From contig DYLU01000001.1 in the NCBI GenBank assembly GCA_020721905.1, positions 1 to 32,438 of the forward strand: a DNA stretch of 32,438 nucleotides. The letters are read 5' to 3'. This document shows, one piece after another, positions 23,901 to 32,376 of this stretch. How positions within the stretch are numbered: the stretch's first letter is position 1; each line of letters begins with the position of its first letter. Under the pieces are notes generated by a model that was not told the origin of the DNA, did not search any database, and worked only from the letters and a program-made list of their open reading frames with translations. A program made the translations under genes and the position numbers. Source of the stretch: Leptospira biflexa (GTDB lineage: Bacteria > Spirochaetota > UBA4802 > UB4802).

Positions 23901-26179
23901 TGATATCCTTCAGATAAATCATTTATTGCAATTGGTGGGGTACTACTATTATCTATTTCATCAGTCCAGTTTTCTGAATCAAGTTTATATTTATAGCTTA
24001 TAACCCCTGTTACGGTAATATTTATACTATTACTATTGGTATAAGGTGGTGGAGTATTTTCAAGTATAGCTGTTGTAGTCACACTATTTATAACCCACCC
24101 ATACATGGTTGGTTCTTCCTGCCAGTTCCCTGCCATATCAACACCAATAACTTCAATTTCGTATGTTCCATCACCAGGCAAATTTAAAGCAATCAAGGGT
24201 TGCTGAATTCTACTATACTCCTGGCTCCATGTTCCCCAATTATCATTTGTATTTCTATAACGGTATTTATAATATACAACGCCAACACCACCAACCGTAA
24301 ATGAAGCGGTTGTATAATTAGTGACTGCTGGCGGTTTATCAAGCAACTCAACAACAGGAGGAGCTGTATCAATTTCCCAGGTACATACTGTGGGAGTTTG
24401 AAAACTTTGCCAGTTACCCGCAATATCCTTTGCAATCACTGAAAGAGTATAAATGCCATCCTGCAAATTAACCTGTTCTATTGGTATATTTTTATTTATT
24501 TCTGCTGACCAGCTTACTGTGTTTAATATATACTTATATGAAATTACATCAGCATCACTTTCGTTAACATTAATATCAATATTACTTGTGGAAGAATACC
24601 GGGAAGGTGTATTTGACAAACTTGCTACAGGGGGTGTGGTATCAACGGCCCATGAATATGTAGTGGCATTGTCCTGGCTTTGTATATTACCCGCAGAATC
24701 TATTCCCATAACTTTAATGGTATATGAACCTTCCGCAAGTGAAGTTAATATCAATGGCTGCGATGCAGAATATACTCCACCCTGCTGTGGCAATCCATTT
24801 GCTATTAATGTATATGTATATTTAACCACATCACCTGTTTCTGATGATACAGCAATATATGCTGATGTTTCACAGGTTGGATTTTGAGGTATATTACTTA
24901 TAGTTGCAACGGGCGCTTTGGTGTCCACTGTCCAGGTGTAAGAAATTTCCTGGGTTTCTGTCTGTGTGTTCCCTGGTATTACTGCACCAATCACCCTAAT
25001 GGTATAATCTCCATCATTAAGATTTGAAAGAACAATTGGCTCATCGATTGATATGTATCCACTCCATACCTGATCATTCAATGAATATCTATAAAAATAC
25101 ACATCATTTCCTTCTATTGTTATGGAAATATTCTTTTGTTTTGTATATCTATCAGGTTTACTTGCAAAACGTATAATGCCATTAGTAAGATCAACTATAA
25201 AAGTATATTCAGTTGGATTTACCTGTATATTACCAGCATCATCTATACCTTTTACCTGAACAGTGTACTCTCCATCCCACAGATTGTCTATTTTAATGGA
25301 ACCACTAATTGAACGTTCATTACTCCAGCTTTGATTGTTTATTCTATAAATGTATGAAACGACATCATTACCTCCAACTACTAACACTACATCTCTGCTA
25401 TTTGTTAATGGGTCAGGTACTTTCAGAAACATTGCAACAGGAGGTGTTGTATCAACTATTAATTTAATCGTTGTAGCCTGATTAAGATCCTGCCATTTAC
25501 CATTACTATCCCTGCCAATAACTTTTAAGGTATGCAATCCCTCGGCTAAATTTGTTATCACAAGTGGTTCGGTACAACTGTATTCAGAACTATACGCTGA
25601 ATTGTCAATTGAGTAAGAATAACTACCACTATCATTATCCTGCACTCTAATGGTAAAAACTGGTGAATTTGTATTTATAGAAACAACATCATCACTATTA
25701 ATTTCTTTATCATTAAACCATACTGTTGCAACAACCTGTCCTTTCCCAATAAATGGTGCAAGAGCATTGAGTATTGCATTGCCATTGATATCTTTTACTT
25801 TTTGAACGAGCAATGTATAATTTTTCCCGTGATACATCCCATACTGCAAACCTGTTGAAAGCGTCAAAACAACCGAACGATTATCAGAATCAATCACTGC
25901 ATGAAGAACATTAACTCTATTATAACCCTGTATGTAGTAATTCTTATCATCTACAGCAGTAACACCATCAACCTCTTCATCAAAAACAACTTTTATTGAA
26001 TTATTTGTTAGTACATCTACCCTTTCAATTTGAGGTGGTGTTGTGTCTTCTAATACTGGAATACTAATTGCGTCTCTTTCTTTTTGATAATTGTGAAAAA
26101 TATCACCGCTACATGCATTCAAAAGCAATAGTATCCCTGTTAATAAAGTAATTATTCCATTATATCGTTTTAATCTCAT
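20936..26179 (-). CDS. Giant Ig-repeat lipoprotein with YfaP-like C-terminus
   Basis: The protein is 1,747 aa. The lipoprotein signal has lipobox LLNAC (Cys23). Domains in order: one SbsA-like Ig domain (about 47-145); about 12 tandem Ig-like repeats of about 90 aa (about 151-1244), each with a YKYKLN.xxWS core, an LxxGxYTIxVIGxDxAGNWQ segment and a WxVDTTPPVA linker; one fibronectin-like segment; two carboxypeptidase-regulatory-like beta-sandwiches (about 1350-1500, for example TDNNGEFTISGIP and TNSNGDFTTITLNPG); and a C-terminal domain beginning VLWGQYPEDLDLHVVGP (about 1540-1705), which resembles the YfaP/DUF2135 type. The ATG at 26179 has AGAGGTG 7 nt upstream; a GTG at 26197 is poorer. 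It is likely a surface stalk or adhesin, and the C-terminal domain may be the binding head. The ligand is unknown. Confidence 0.9.
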   Translation of the reverse strand: MRLKRYNGIITLLTGILLLLNACSGDIFHNYQKERDAISIPVLEDTTPPQIERVDVLTNNSIKVVFDEEVDGVTAVDDKNYYIQGYNRVNVLHAVIDSDNRSVVLTLSTGLQYGMYHGKNYTLLVQKVKDINGNAILNALAPFIGKGQVVATVWFNDKEINSDDVVSINTNSPVFTIRVQDNDSGSYSYSIDNSAYSSEYSCTEPLVITNLAEGLHTLKVIGRDSNGKWQDLNQATTIKLIVDTTPPVAMFLKVPDPLTNSRDVVLVVGGNDVVSYIYRINNQSWSNERSISGSIKIDNLWDGEYTVQVKGIDDAGNIQVNPTEYTFIVDLTNGIIRFASKPDRYTKQKNISITIEGNDVYFYRYSLNDQVWSGYISIDEPIVLSNLNDGDYTIRVIGAVIPGNTQTETQEISYTWTVDTKAPVATISNIPQNPTCETSAYIAVSSETGDVVKYTYTLIANGLPQQGGVYSASQPLILTSLAEGSYTIKVMGIDSAGNIQSQDNATTYSWAVDTTPPVASLSNTPSRYSSTSNIDINVNESDADVISYKYILNTVSWSAEINKNIPIEQVNLQDGIYTLSVIAKDIAGNWQSFQTPTVCTWEIDTAPPVVELLDKPPAVTNYTTASFTVGGVGVVYYKYRYRNTNDNWGTWSQEYSRIQQPLIALNLPGDGTYEIEVIGVDMAGNWQEEPTMYGWVINSVTTTAILENTPPPYTNSNSINITVTGVISYKYKLDSENWTDEIDNSSTPPIAINDLSEGYHILRVIGKNELGQWQEVDAATTVEWRIDTIAPIVQITSLPENPTNQQNISVKVYGVGVYAYKYSLDNPDPTGSQEILINNDDTIDEVNIGAGVHTLYVIAKDEAGNWQPVNQATSYTWTIDTSTPVAQFISGLPDPITNDTTFNIMVGGQDIISYKYKLDDNQWSGEIAINDPIIRTGLSHGAHQIQVIGKNSAGTWQSENNATVHSWIVDTTPPAYNVDFTLQNLPNNPTAETSINVTVDGTGIVKYKYKINNEDWSGPQDLSVVISRSGLLDNTYTLYVIVLDEAGNWTPEDQAATYTWRVDTTNPIAAITNRPENPTNQNWASFIIAGTGIIQYKYKVNTGNWSDWIDVSQHIELSGLPDGLYTIYVCGRKSTTPPYFEQPESEATTYTWEVDTIPPVAVLSNLPENPTQNNSINIQVGGNGVVAYRYRINNGPWTPATSDIIKEFPIALSGLSPALYQIDVIARDLAGNWQATPTTYQWTILPPPLISPRTYDTGDTTTQSVLQFNWVRPVGTADVKIQIAADVNFTQIVYGGTNGVSIGNVDSYTFIAESTEIQQYYARVSVNDESGKPVDDASWKSWGDPSDGITLIGIVNGVVQNAVDYSNISGANVEIRRMDNNQLIDTTQTDNNGEFTISGIPIGTNAYKIIISKDQFYETTKNNITIAVGEQTTAGVLYLVPTSATSGTITGKLIDANDASKLQGVIARVYDWQNNLMDTKVTNSNGDFTTITLNPGVYTIVFSKTGYYDLQVDNVVVNGNKNIGRQAICAILVEPMVRVIVLWGQYPEDLDLHVVGPTSQSVTEARDDSPASPANRFHVGYIGVTGTGWQYNYNELTGLYERGTGGSTTVPDRSGTKSTTALVQDVYPGNPITGSGYGPEAINLWRYGGVQYAKGIYTYTVRNFSGTNWYAGGINIIVRIYDSQGMVREVIMPQGANEPGNTTRDWKTVKINIQGNMRSKRYIYVPSLLQGVFYNAGPNYYKRGFDW
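22447..25729 (-). repeat. Coding array of about 12 Ig-like repeats
   Basis: About 12 tandem units of roughly 270 bp within the giant lipoprotein gene. They are conserved at protein level (the TTPPVA linker, SYKYKLN core and VIGKDEAGNWQ end) but clearly diverged at DNA level. Repeats 1 and 6 are the most degenerate, and the unit in repeat 8 has a small insertion (NPDPTGSQE). Confidence 0.8.
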
Positions 26180-26227
26180 AACACACCTCTTACTCACAAA
26201 TACAAATAACGTACATATTCAATAACA

Positions 26228-29200
26228 TTAATATTGATATAATTTTAGATCATCAATTATAATATTGCCTCCACGTTCACCGGTAGAAAATGCCCGTAAT
26301 TTAATCTTAACATTACTATATCCTGTTCCCGTATACGGTGATAGATCAACATAATGAGTTTGCCACACAGGATTATTGTCACCACAGGACCAATCATAAC
26401 GATACACTGTTCCCATAGCGCCAGCTTCAATTAGAGAATAATTTATACCATCAACACTTATCAGGACCTGTAATGTATCCGCTGAATTGTATAGTCGTTC
26501 GTGGAACATTTTAAATTCTAAAATATAACTACCAACATTTGATAAATCAATACTACTTATTGTGTTGATATCTGCATAGCTTCCAACATTCCAGAAACTA
26601 TAGGCACCACGAACAAAATAACTCCCCTCTTGCGGAGAAAGCCAGGTACCATTTCCAGCACGTTCAGTGGTTAATCGTTCCCAATCACCATCATCTGTTG
26701 AAACATTTTTATACACATCAAAATAGGGATTGTTATAATTTTCAAAGCCTTCTATAAACACAAGAGTTGAACCTGTTGATGTTCCTGTTGTAAAGCTAAA
26801 TGAACCGCTAGCAGTATTGCCAGCAATGTCCTGAAAACTGTTGGTACCCGAATTCAATGTAACAGTATATGTAGTACCAGAATTTAACTGTGGTATGGTA
26901 AAAACAACTGTACGCCCTCCTTCAATCCATCCAAGCCGTGTAGCCGTTACCGAAGGAGAGATAGTTATCCGGGAATCGCGCGTGACATTCATCATTTCAT
27001 TAAATCGAAGTATTATTTTACCTATATCTCTGCCAACATTTTGTACACCACCATACGGTACTGTTTCAATCACAAGAGGCACATTTGAGTCAGCACCTGT
27101 TGTAATATTGAGTATACCATCACCCACATACGCCACTCTATCTACAACGTTTCCATCAGTATCATCAAAACTTCCACCCCAACCATATAATTTAAATTTA
27201 TATGCTTGATTTCCTTTACATTGCCCAACAAAATTATATACAATTTGAGTACCATCCTGTGACCACGTATATGCACCAGGAGTTAATGGTGAAGGATTGT
27301 TTGTACTCCCAGAACCTTCATATATTTCCATCCATTCTTTTAGAGTGTTCATAGGTCTGTTGAATGTAATTAGCAGATATTGCATCTTGTGGTTAACACC
27401 TGTTGCATTATCAGCAATTGTGGTATATGTGCTGCCATCAACTGAATAAGCTATATTGGTAATGACTGGTAATGATGCTGTAGTAAATGTCCACGAGGCA
27501 TTTTGTAATGCATTATTGTACCTATCTTTTATTGTATTAAACAATGTAACAGTATACGTAGAGTTGTTTTGTAAATTTGAACCTGGTGTTAATGTAGCAG
27601 TTCGCGTAGCTTCATCATACATTACATAATAATTAGGTACATTACTTCCTGTTAATGTAAATGATGAGGTATTGACACCGGTTACTGGTTCATTAAAAAC
27701 AACAGTAATAACTGGTTTTAATGGAACATTTGTTGCATTGGGAACCGGATAGCGATCAATTATCACCGGTGATGTAGTATCATTTTGAGTGGTAAATGAC
27801 CATTCTACATTACTTTGCATATAATTACCTGCAGCGTCACGAATGCCATTGGTGCCACCAGGTACAATGACTGTATAGGTTGTCAATGGTTCTAATAAAT
27901 CAACAGGAGTTATGGTAACACTAAAATCATTGTTATTATAGTCAATATTGACCGGGATTGTTGTAGTACCCTTTTTTAAAGTAATCTCTGTTGTTGCATT
28001 AACTACATGTTCAGTAAATTGCAAAGATATGGTAGGATTCAATGAAACACCTGTTGTATCCGGTGCAGGATTCCGTGAGCTTAAGATTACTTCAGGTGGT
28101 GTGTTATCAGGAACTGGCTGTGTAGTAAATTGCCATGTATAATCTTGCTGTAAATGATTTGGATTTTGAGCGCAATCTGTAATGTCAGTTGTGATAGTAA
28201 CAGTATAGGTTGTTTCGCCCTGCAGATTAGATTGTGGAATCAATGTAAGTTTATTTGTTTGAGCATCATAGGTAATAGTAGCTGATACAGCTGGAGTCAG
28301 ATAAAAAGAAGAACTATTATATCCCTGTATTGGTTCTGAGAATACTGCATAAATTTGTCCATTAACAGGGAATGCTGTAGTTCCCTGGGGTGGATATACC
28401 GATACAACTGTAGGTGGTATATTATCCTGAGGCGTTTCAAAAGACCAGCTCTGCTCCTGTAATGGGTTACCTGCTAAATCAGTTATAGCTCCCGTTAAAT
28501 ATGCAGTATATTGTGTTTCATAAGGTAACGTGTAGCCTTCCACCACTTCAAGCTCAGCGGTAAGCAACCCCTTATTGTACAATACTGTTACCGGGACAGT
28601 TTCATTAGATTGATCCTTTAAATAAAATGATAATGAATTAACCCCTTTAACATCCTCACTGAAAACTACTGTTACTTTTCTATTGTTCCAGTTAAGTTGC
28701 CCACTATCAGGATTTTTTATTACAACACCGGGTGCAGTTAGATCTAATGCTGTAATATAAAATGTCCACTGGACAGGTTGTAATTGATTGTGATTTGCTG
28801 ACAAATCGATTATACCATTGGTTAATATAACTCTGTATTCCCCAGTAGGTTCCACTGGGCTGGTAGGTGTTAATGTTGCACTTGCAATATTTGTTTGAGG
28901 ATTATAGCTATATTGAATGCTGCTATTAATTTCCTGGTTATCGCTTACGCGTACAAGTTTAAAGTTATTGGTATTTACATTTTGAACCTGCTCACTGAAT
29001 ATCACCATTACCTGCACTGCATTGCCAGGTATATCAGGTGTTCCCTGCTCTGGAGTTTTAAATACAATGACGGGTTGCGTTGTATCAGGTGTAGTGGTAA
29101 AGGACCATACAATATTCTGTGCAACTTTATTGCCGCTTGCATCCTGTATTGATGTTTCCTGCCCACCTTTGACTATTACGGTGTATGTAGTTTCGTACTC

Positions 29201-31192
29201 AAGATTATTATCTGGTACAAAAGTAGCTTTTAAATTAATTGGATCATAATATACCAATCCTGAAATCACCTCACCGTTGGCATCACCTCTTTTCAAGCTT
29301 ATGCTTGCAGGTCCTATCCCGGTTACTGGTTCGTTAAAGTATATTCTGATTGAAGTTGATACCGGTATATCTGTCTGGTGTGTTTGGTGATCAGGATATG
29401 TAGGTGATACTACTACAGGAGGTTCTGTATCAATTATTACGGCCGTCTGAAAATACCAGGCTGTTTCATCAAGTGTATTATTGCTTAAATCCTTGATGCT
29501 GCCACCAACTAATCTAACTTTATATGTTTGTTCAAAATCTAAATTTGTATCAGGCTCAAATACTGCTTTCCTTTCAGCAGATATGTACGTTACACTTCCA
29601 GATACATTTTGAGCTGTTGTCTCATTGGTTACAATGATGCTCTGTTCATTAGCACCAATAACATCTTCGCTGAATACAATTTGTATTGCTGCATTAACAG
29701 GAACATTGCCCGTATTTGCAGATGGATAGCTATAGGTAATATTGGGTTTGGTTGTATCGACAGTTTTAAATAACCAATTTGCTTGGGTCAGCGCATTCCC
29801 GGACATATCGGTTATACTTGAAGATAAACTAACCCTATACCAAACTCCTTCTTCTAAGGTTTGCGAAGGTGTAAATATAGCCTGTTTTAAATTAGAATTA
29901 TAAACAACTACCCCTGCTATATTTTGATTGTCATAAGCACGCTCAAGGGAAAATGTTGTAGAGCTTACATTTTGTACATCTTCATTTAATGTAACTATTA
30001 TTTCAGCATCAAGTGGTATGTTCTCCTGATTATTATCCGGATTTTTTGTTACAATTTCTGGTGGTGTGATATCTGGTTCATTTTTTGTAGTAAATGTCCA
30101 TGAATACTCACTTCCTGATATATCCAGAGGGTTGTTAGCCAAATCCCGTATATTATTTGATAGAGTTATTTTATATTCTTTGTTACTTTCAAGTTGTGGA
30201 TAACACAGTGCTGTTTTTGTATCGTCATTGTATATAACATAATAATCAATTTGTTCCCAGGTTGCACCGGTCCATTTCTCAACCTTAAAATTAGCAAAAT
30301 TATTTTGAATTGTTGACGGATTAATTGATTCACTGAATGTCACGCTTATAACTGCATTTGTTGGTATATCAGTAGCATTTTCTTCAGGATACTGCGTACT
30401 AATTTGAGGGTTATGTGTATCATCAGTTTTAAATGAAAACTGGAAATAATCCAGGTGATTACCTGCATTATCCGTTATCTCATCAGTACAATATAATGTA
30501 TAATTTTTCCATTCGTTCAAAGGATTTTGCAGGCTAAGACTTGTTTTCCGTGTCTCCGTGTCGTAGTCTACTGTTGCAGGTACAATATCTCCATTTTCAT
30601 CTTTTATAAATATAGTGGAACTTCCAATATTATTTACGGGCTCACTAAAAATAACATATATTTGAGTGGCTGGATTAACATAATAATCCTGATTTGGTAC
30701 GTATTCCACAATGGATGGCTTTTCAGTATCTTCTTCCACCCCGGTAACAAACGACCATGAATCTGGCAAAAGAGCAACACCGGCTTTACTTCTAATTCCA
30801 CTATCAAGCGTAAAATAATAAATTGTATTATAATCTAAATTTTCAACCGGATCAATTGTTAAAGTCTTTGTTTCATCATGATAAGCGATAGTTACTGGTA
30901 TTTTACCTGTTGCTCCTAATTTTTGTAAATAAACTGTATCCTGATTTATATTTATTACGGATTTGTTAAACGTTACTATAATATTAGTATTAACAGGAAT
31001 GTCGGTTGCACCTCTATCAGGATATCGGGTTATAATAACAGGTGGTTCAATATCCCCGCTACTTTTATCTGAAGAGCATGAAATAAACGAAGTAAATACA
31101 ATTGCCATGCATAATGGAATGATATATAATAAGCCCCTTAATGTACACCATATAGCTTTTTTCTGGTATTGTAAAGAAGTATTGTTTGGCAT
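26228..31192 (-). CDS. Giant SbsA-type Ig-repeat lipoprotein with C-terminal jelly-roll domain
   Basis: The protein is 1,654 aa. The lipoprotein signal is at residues 18-39 with lipobox FISC (Cys39). About 13 tandem bacterial Ig-like domains of the SbsA/Big_5 type (about 47-1470) follow. The pattern is DTTPPVVxxxxP, a ATDIPVNxxIxVTF segment, a VTYDxxxxTxTLTP strand, then YTVTLxxxIxDxxGNxL and WSFTT. Unit 12 is strongly diverged. The C-terminal 180 residues (FIEGFENYNN... to NIIIDDLKLYQY) look like a choice-of-anchor-J or MAM-type jelly-roll domain. The ATG at 31192 has a superb ribosome-binding site (AGGAGGGG); a longer frame to 31261 would overlap the previous gene. It lies 13 bp after the FecR-like gene and 48 bp before the next lipoprotein gene, so they are probably co-transcribed. 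Likely a long surface fibre. Confidence 0.9.
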   Translation of the reverse strand: MPNNTSLQYQKKAIWCTLRGLLYIIPLCMAIVFTSFISCSSDKSSGDIEPPVIITRYPDRGATDIPVNTNIIVTFNKSVININQDTVYLQKLGATGKIPVTIAYHDETKTLTIDPVENLDYNTIYYFTLDSGIRSKAGVALLPDSWSFVTGVEEDTEKPSIVEYVPNQDYYVNPATQIYVIFSEPVNNIGSSTIFIKDENGDIVPATVDYDTETRKTSLSLQNPLNEWKNYTLYCTDEITDNAGNHLDYFQFSFKTDDTHNPQISTQYPEENATDIPTNAVISVTFSESINPSTIQNNFANFKVEKWTGATWEQIDYYVIYNDDTKTALCYPQLESNKEYKITLSNNIRDLANNPLDISGSEYSWTFTTKNEPDITPPEIVTKNPDNNQENIPLDAEIIVTLNEDVQNVSSTTFSLERAYDNQNIAGVVVYNSNLKQAIFTPSQTLEEGVWYRVSLSSSITDMSGNALTQANWLFKTVDTTKPNITYSYPSANTGNVPVNAAIQIVFSEDVIGANEQSIIVTNETTAQNVSGSVTYISAERKAVFEPDTNLDFEQTYKVRLVGGSIKDLSNNTLDETAWYFQTAVIIDTEPPVVVSPTYPDHQTHQTDIPVSTSIRIYFNEPVTGIGPASISLKRGDANGEVISGLVYYDPINLKATFVPDNNLEYETTYTVIVKGGQETSIQDASGNKVAQNIVWSFTTTPDTTQPVIVFKTPEQGTPDIPGNAVQVMVIFSEQVQNVNTNNFKLVRVSDNQEINSSIQYSYNPQTNIASATLTPTSPVEPTGEYRVILTNGIIDLSANHNQLQPVQWTFYITALDLTAPGVVIKNPDSGQLNWNNRKVTVVFSEDVKGVNSLSFYLKDQSNETVPVTVLYNKGLLTAELEVVEGYTLPYETQYTAYLTGAITDLAGNPLQEQSWSFETPQDNIPPTVVSVYPPQGTTAFPVNGQIYAVFSEPIQGYNSSSFYLTPAVSATITYDAQTNKLTLIPQSNLQGETTYTVTITTDITDCAQNPNHLQQDYTWQFTTQPVPDNTPPEVILSSRNPAPDTTGVSLNPTISLQFTEHVVNATTEITLKKGTTTIPVNIDYNNNDFSVTITPVDLLEPLTTYTVIVPGGTNGIRDAAGNYMQSNVEWSFTTQNDTTSPVIIDRYPVPNATNVPLKPVITVVFNEPVTGVNTSSFTLTGSNVPNYYVMYDEATRTATLTPGSNLQNNSTYTVTLFNTIKDRYNNALQNASWTFTTASLPVITNIAYSVDGSTYTTIADNATGVNHKMQYLLITFNRPMNTLKEWMEIYEGSGSTNNPSPLTPGAYTWSQDGTQIVYNFVGQCKGNQAYKFKLYGWGGSFDDTDGNVVDRVAYVGDGILNITTGADSNVPLVIETVPYGGVQNVGRDIGKIILRFNEMMNVTRDSRITISPSVTATRLGWIEGGRTVVFTIPQLNSGTTYTVTLNSGTNSFQDIAGNTASGSFSFTTGTSTGSTLVFIEGFENYNNPYFDVYKNVSTDDGDWERLTTERAGNGTWLSPQEGSYFVRGAYSFWNVGSYADINTISSIDLSNVGSYILEFKMFHERLYNSADTLQVLISVDGINYSLIEAGAMGTVYRYDWSCGDNNPVWQTHYVDLSPYTGTGYSNVKIKLRAFSTGERGGNIIIDDLKLYQY
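26785..31054 (-). repeat. Coding array of about 13 SbsA-type Ig-like repeats
   Basis: About 13 tandem units of roughly 320-330 bp in the upstream giant lipoprotein. Eleven are clearly alike, unit 12 is diverged and longer, and unit 13 is again recognisable (LRFNEMMNVTRDSRITISP, then DIAGNTASGSFSFTTG). DNA identity between units appears low. Confidence 0.8.
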
Positions 31193-31205
31193 ACTTCCCC
31201 TCCTA

Positions 31206-32186
31206 TCACCGTAAACGCTTGATAACTTGATCAGAAACAGGATTGTTAGGATCAAAATCAAGGATATACTTAACTAAAAATTGAGGCACACTTGTTTTGG
31301 TGTTTATTGTTTCAATAACCAAATTTTTCCCCGTTATGCTCACAAATCCTTTAAATATATTCCCATTCTTGGTTATAACCATCTGCAAAGGTCCCTTTTT
31401 ATATTTTAATAAACCGTACAGTATCATTTCCCTAATATTTGAATCCCCCAGGGACTGTAAATACTGTTGTAATGATAATAGCTGTGAATAATTTAGGTCG
31501 TTATTTTGCTGTATTTTTTTTATTTTATTCATTTCTTCAATTTCTCCTGGCTGTAACAAATTAGCCTCCAGAGAATTTTTTATTAAAGAAAATCGTGTTG
31601 TATTATATACATTCTTTGATATTTCCCCCTGTGCTGTACTACATCGTAAAGTTCCTTTTGCGTTTAAAAACCATAGATCTACCACATCACCTTCTCTAAT
31701 GCAACGTACAGCCTGTGCCTTGCCATCAAATATATAATTATTACCCTGTATAATAACTTTCCTGAATGCATTACTGTAAAAATCAACTATACCTTTTTCT
31801 ATCTTAAATAGAAGAGGCTCTGACGGTGTAGCTGACATTTGTTCAAATTGAATTGATGATCTTGAATATAATAATATCAGTGAGGTAGAATCAGTAATAA
31901 TACAATATGATGATACACCTGTAAAAATACCATCACCACTACGAATACTATCTTTTAACTGTGGATTAGCACCATTATGCAAAACATCATTAAAAAAGTG
32001 TTCAATTATAAATTTGTGCTTTGAACCGGAAGAACAACCAATTATAAAGATAATTAAAAGTATATTAATAAAAATTGTGTAAAAATGAGGATTTTTTTTT
32101 ATTTTAATATATAAATTACAATACCTTCCTGGATTTCTTAATATTTCATAACCATGATTTTTATTGATAAAAAATCTTAATGCCAT
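31206..32186 (-). CDS. FecR-like domain lipoprotein
   Basis: The predicted lipoprotein is 326 aa with a hydrophobic segment ending in lipobox IIGC (Cys51). The following region has the look of a FecR beta-sandwich: SIRSGDGIFTG (start of domain, about 80-90), ITDSTSLILLYSRSSIQFE, LFKIEKGIVDF, IREGDVVDLWFLNAKG. A Gln/Leu-rich helix (SQLLSLQQYLQSLG) and a small C-terminal beta domain (about 260-326) follow. FecR-like domains often sit on envelope proteins beside large repeat surface proteins in spirochaetes and related groups. The N-terminus is odd: about 33 polar or basic residues precede the hydrophobic segment and no Shine-Dalgarno precedes the ATG at 32186. The true start may be internal (at a non-standard codon), or the reading frame may have slipped in the A-rich stretch. 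It is first in the envelope operon. Confidence 0.75.
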   Translation of the reverse strand: MALRFFINKNHGYEILRNPGRYCNLYIKIKKNPHFYTIFINILLIIFIIGCSSGSKHKFIIEHFFNDVLHNGANPQLKDSIRSGDGIFTGVSSYCIITDSTSLILLYSRSSIQFEQMSATPSEPLLFKIEKGIVDFYSNAFRKVIIQGNNYIFDGKAQAVRCIREGDVVDLWFLNAKGTLRCSTAQGEISKNVYNTTRFSLIKNSLEANLLQPGEIEEMNKIKKIQQNNDLNYSQLLSLQQYLQSLGDSNIREMILYGLLKYKKGPLQMVITKNGNIFKGFVSITGKNLVIETINTKTSVPQFLVKYILDFDPNNPVSDQVIKRLR

Positions 32187-32302
32187 GTATTCAATCTTGC
32201 ACGTAAATGATTTTCAAACTTTTCTCATATTCCACTTAAAATCCGTATATATCATTAGACACAAATATAAATACCATTCAGACTGACTTTATATATTAAA
32301 AA

Positions 32303-32338
32303 ATATGATAACGTAGAATATATTCAACTAAAAGTCAA
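32303..32338 (-). promoter_or_regulatory. Possible promoter region of the envelope operon
   Basis: On the minus strand a -35-like TTGACT (complement of 32333-32338) lies directly downstream of phased A-tracts (32340-32376), which could serve as an UP element. No strong -10 lies at 16-18 bp spacing; the best is TACGTT. If used, the leader before the ATG at 32186 would be about 115 nt. The rest of 32187-32438 holds no ORF or RNA gene that I can see. Confidence 0.3.
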
Positions 32339-32339
32339 T

Positions 32340-32376
32340 ATTTTTTTCATTTTTTTTTATTTTTTTCATTTTTTTT
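32340..32376. repeat. Homopolymer-based 19-nt tandem repeat
   Basis: Two copies of a 19-nt unit made of ATTTTTTTCA followed by 8-9 T (32340-32358 and 32359-32376). Four T-runs of 7 to 9 bases are broken by CA or A. Such runs are prone to slippage and bend DNA. They lie just upstream of the putative envelope-operon promoter. Confidence 0.7.

Noticed and set aside
24453-24887. A 144-codon plus-strand ORF inside the Ig-repeat lipoprotein gene
   Set aside because: It lies wholly antisense to a strongly supported repeat protein, and no ribosome-binding site or family motif supports it. Repetitive coding DNA readily produces such shadows.
26841-27209. A 122-codon plus-strand ORF inside the SbsA-type lipoprotein gene
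   Set aside because: Antisense shadow of a well-supported domain array with no independent support.
20936-31192. The repeat arrays as CRISPR or satellite DNA
   Set aside because: The units are 270-330 bp, in frame, conserved at protein level and diverged at DNA level, as expected for tandem Ig-like domains.
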